Below, in pieces: positions 5,766-6,409 of a stretch of DNA of 6,409 nt. The notes below the pieces were generated by a model, which was not told the DNA's origin, made no database searches, and worked only from the letters and a program-made list of their open reading frames with translations. Origin of the DNA: Candidatus Zixiibacteriota bacterium (GTDB taxonomy: Bacteria; Zixibacteria; MSB-5A5; JAABVY01); contig WJIM01000364.1 of the NCBI GenBank assembly GCA_014730285.1, positions 1-6,409 on the forward strand. Direction: 5' to 3'. The position numbers and the translations under genes were made by a program. How positions within the stretch are numbered: the stretch's first letter is position 1; each line of letters starts with the position of its first letter.

Positions 5766-6409
5766 ATGATGTTTAGGAATATATATATAACGATAATTGG
5801 ATTGGCTGTTTTACTTACCGGCATATCTGTTTTCACCGGATGCGGAGGCGGCGGTACCGACGGCGATTCAACACCTCCGGAGATATCATGTCCCGCGAAT
5901 ATTACCGTCGAATGCGGCGGTTCGACCGAACCGTCCAGTACCGGCACAGCCACAGCCACCGACAACAGCGATCCCTCACCCAATATAACCTATACCGACG
6001 TTTCCAGCAGCGGCCAGATTGAACGTACTTGGCGCGCAACCGATAATTCGGGAAATTTCTCGGAATGTACTCAGATTATAATCATCGAGGATACTACCTC
6101 CCCTGAAGTTATCTGCCCGGCGGACACGACAGTGGAAGTCGGATCATCAGACCCCGAAAATACGGGCTTTGCCACAGCTGCCGATGCCTGTGATGACTCT
6201 CCTGAGATAGACTATTCCGATGTCGAGGCTGGCGATCAGATTACCCGTACCTGGACCGCCGAAGACGAGGCCGGGAATACGGCCGAGTGTGTGCAGACAA
6301 TCACGCTTACGGATTATGATGTGCGGGAGAATCTGGATCTGGGATGGGATTATTTCACGCAGTCCAATTACTCTGAGGCCATCGATAAATTCAATGAAGT
6401 TCTGGACAA
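5766..6409 (+). CDS. HYR-like repeat lipoprotein with start of a TPR region (3' end outside window)
   Basis: The first 214 codons of an open frame that runs off the window. Residues 1-25 are a lipoprotein signal: basic Arg4, hydrophobic stretch 6-23, then a lipobox FTGC at 23-26, which would make Cys26 the acylated first residue (Phe at -3 is a less common choice). A flexible Gly/Thr/Asp linker follows. Two tandem HYR-like (hyalin-repeat type, Ig-fold) domains occupy 37-109 and 112-183; both carry the block CPA-x-x-TVE near the start and RTW-x-A...GN...EC near the end. From about 186 the sequence looks like a TPR helix pair (GWDYF at 193-197, NYSEAIDKF at 201-209), suggesting a protein-interaction region that continues beyond the window. 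The gene begins 12 bp after the peptidase stop and is probably cotranscribed with it. It likely sits in the envelope facing the periplasm or the surface. The specific role is unknown. Confidence 0.85.
   Translation, partial: MMFRNIYITIIGLAVLLTGISVFTGCGGGGTDGDSTPPEISCPANITVECGGSTEPSSTGTATATDNSDPSPNITYTDVSSSGQIERTWRATDNSGNFSECTQIIIIEDTTSPEVICPADTTVEVGSSDPENTGFATAADACDDSPEIDYSDVEAGDQITRTWTAEDEAGNTAECVQTITLTDYDVRENLDLGWDYFTQSNYSEAIDKFNEVLD
5874..6314 (+). repeat. Tandem HYR-like domain repeat within the lipoprotein
   Basis: Two protein-level repeats of 73 and 72 residues (5874-6092 and 6099-6314). Aligned landmarks are SCPANITVEC with ICPADTTVEV, TGTATATDN with TGFATAADA, ITYTDV with IDYSDV, and RTWRATDNSGN with RTWTAEDEAGN. 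The DNA has diverged well beyond the protein, so this is an old domain duplication and not a recent DNA repeat. Confidence 0.75.

Noticed and set aside
5779..5790. Alternating AT run as a promoter element
   Set aside because: It lies inside the lipoprotein signal peptide coding sequence (Asn-Ile-Tyr-Ile) and is explained by codon use there.
5797..6022. Two overlapping + strand frames with arginine/proline-rich products
   Set aside because: They lie in other frames of the lipoprotein gene, whose lipobox, tandem HYR-like repeats and TPR start are convincing.

Overview
The window is a bacterial chromosomal segment with all recognisable genes on the + strand. The gene content suggests a Gram-negative, FCB-type bacterium, possibly an uncultivated lineage such as Zixibacteria or a relative. 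The main reason is the large secreted protease: it ends in a FlgD-like, type IX secretion (T9SS) type A sorting domain (NPFNP near its start, GIYFYRL and a lysine-rich MLLLK-type tail). The HYR-like repeat lipoprotein next to it fits the same group. This taxonomic call is an inference; there is no rRNA or other marker gene in the window.

Layout. Bases 1-1185 hold the end of a short-chain acyl-CoA operon: the C-terminal half of a 3-hydroxybutyryl/3-hydroxyacyl-CoA dehydrogenase, then, 6 nt later, a complete crotonase-type enoyl-CoA hydratase. Together they would interconvert acetoacetyl-CoA, 3-hydroxybutyryl-CoA and crotonyl-CoA. Bases 1186-1690 contain no gene but hold three inverted-repeat structures of different design, then an AT-rich stretch with a good candidate promoter. 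Bases 1691-2005 encode a compact YbjQ/UPF0145 protein.

Bases 2085-5753 encode a 1222-residue exported subtilisin-like (S8) peptidase. It has a signal peptide, propeptide, complete catalytic triad, a CARDB-like domain, a roughly 280-residue module without a name I can give, an Ig-like segment, a ZU5-like segment and the sorting domain. Twelve bases downstream starts a lipoprotein with two HYR-like repeats and the first helices of a TPR region, cut by the window end. The close spacing suggests that the peptidase and the lipoprotein are cotranscribed and both act at the cell envelope. Nothing in the sequence ties them functionally to the fatty-acid genes or to YbjQ.

I do not see a clearly new multi-gene system. 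The best leads are the unnamed module in the peptidase, the peptidase-lipoprotein pair, the complementary cysteine losses in the two HYR-like repeats, and the repeat-filled gap between crt and ybjQ.
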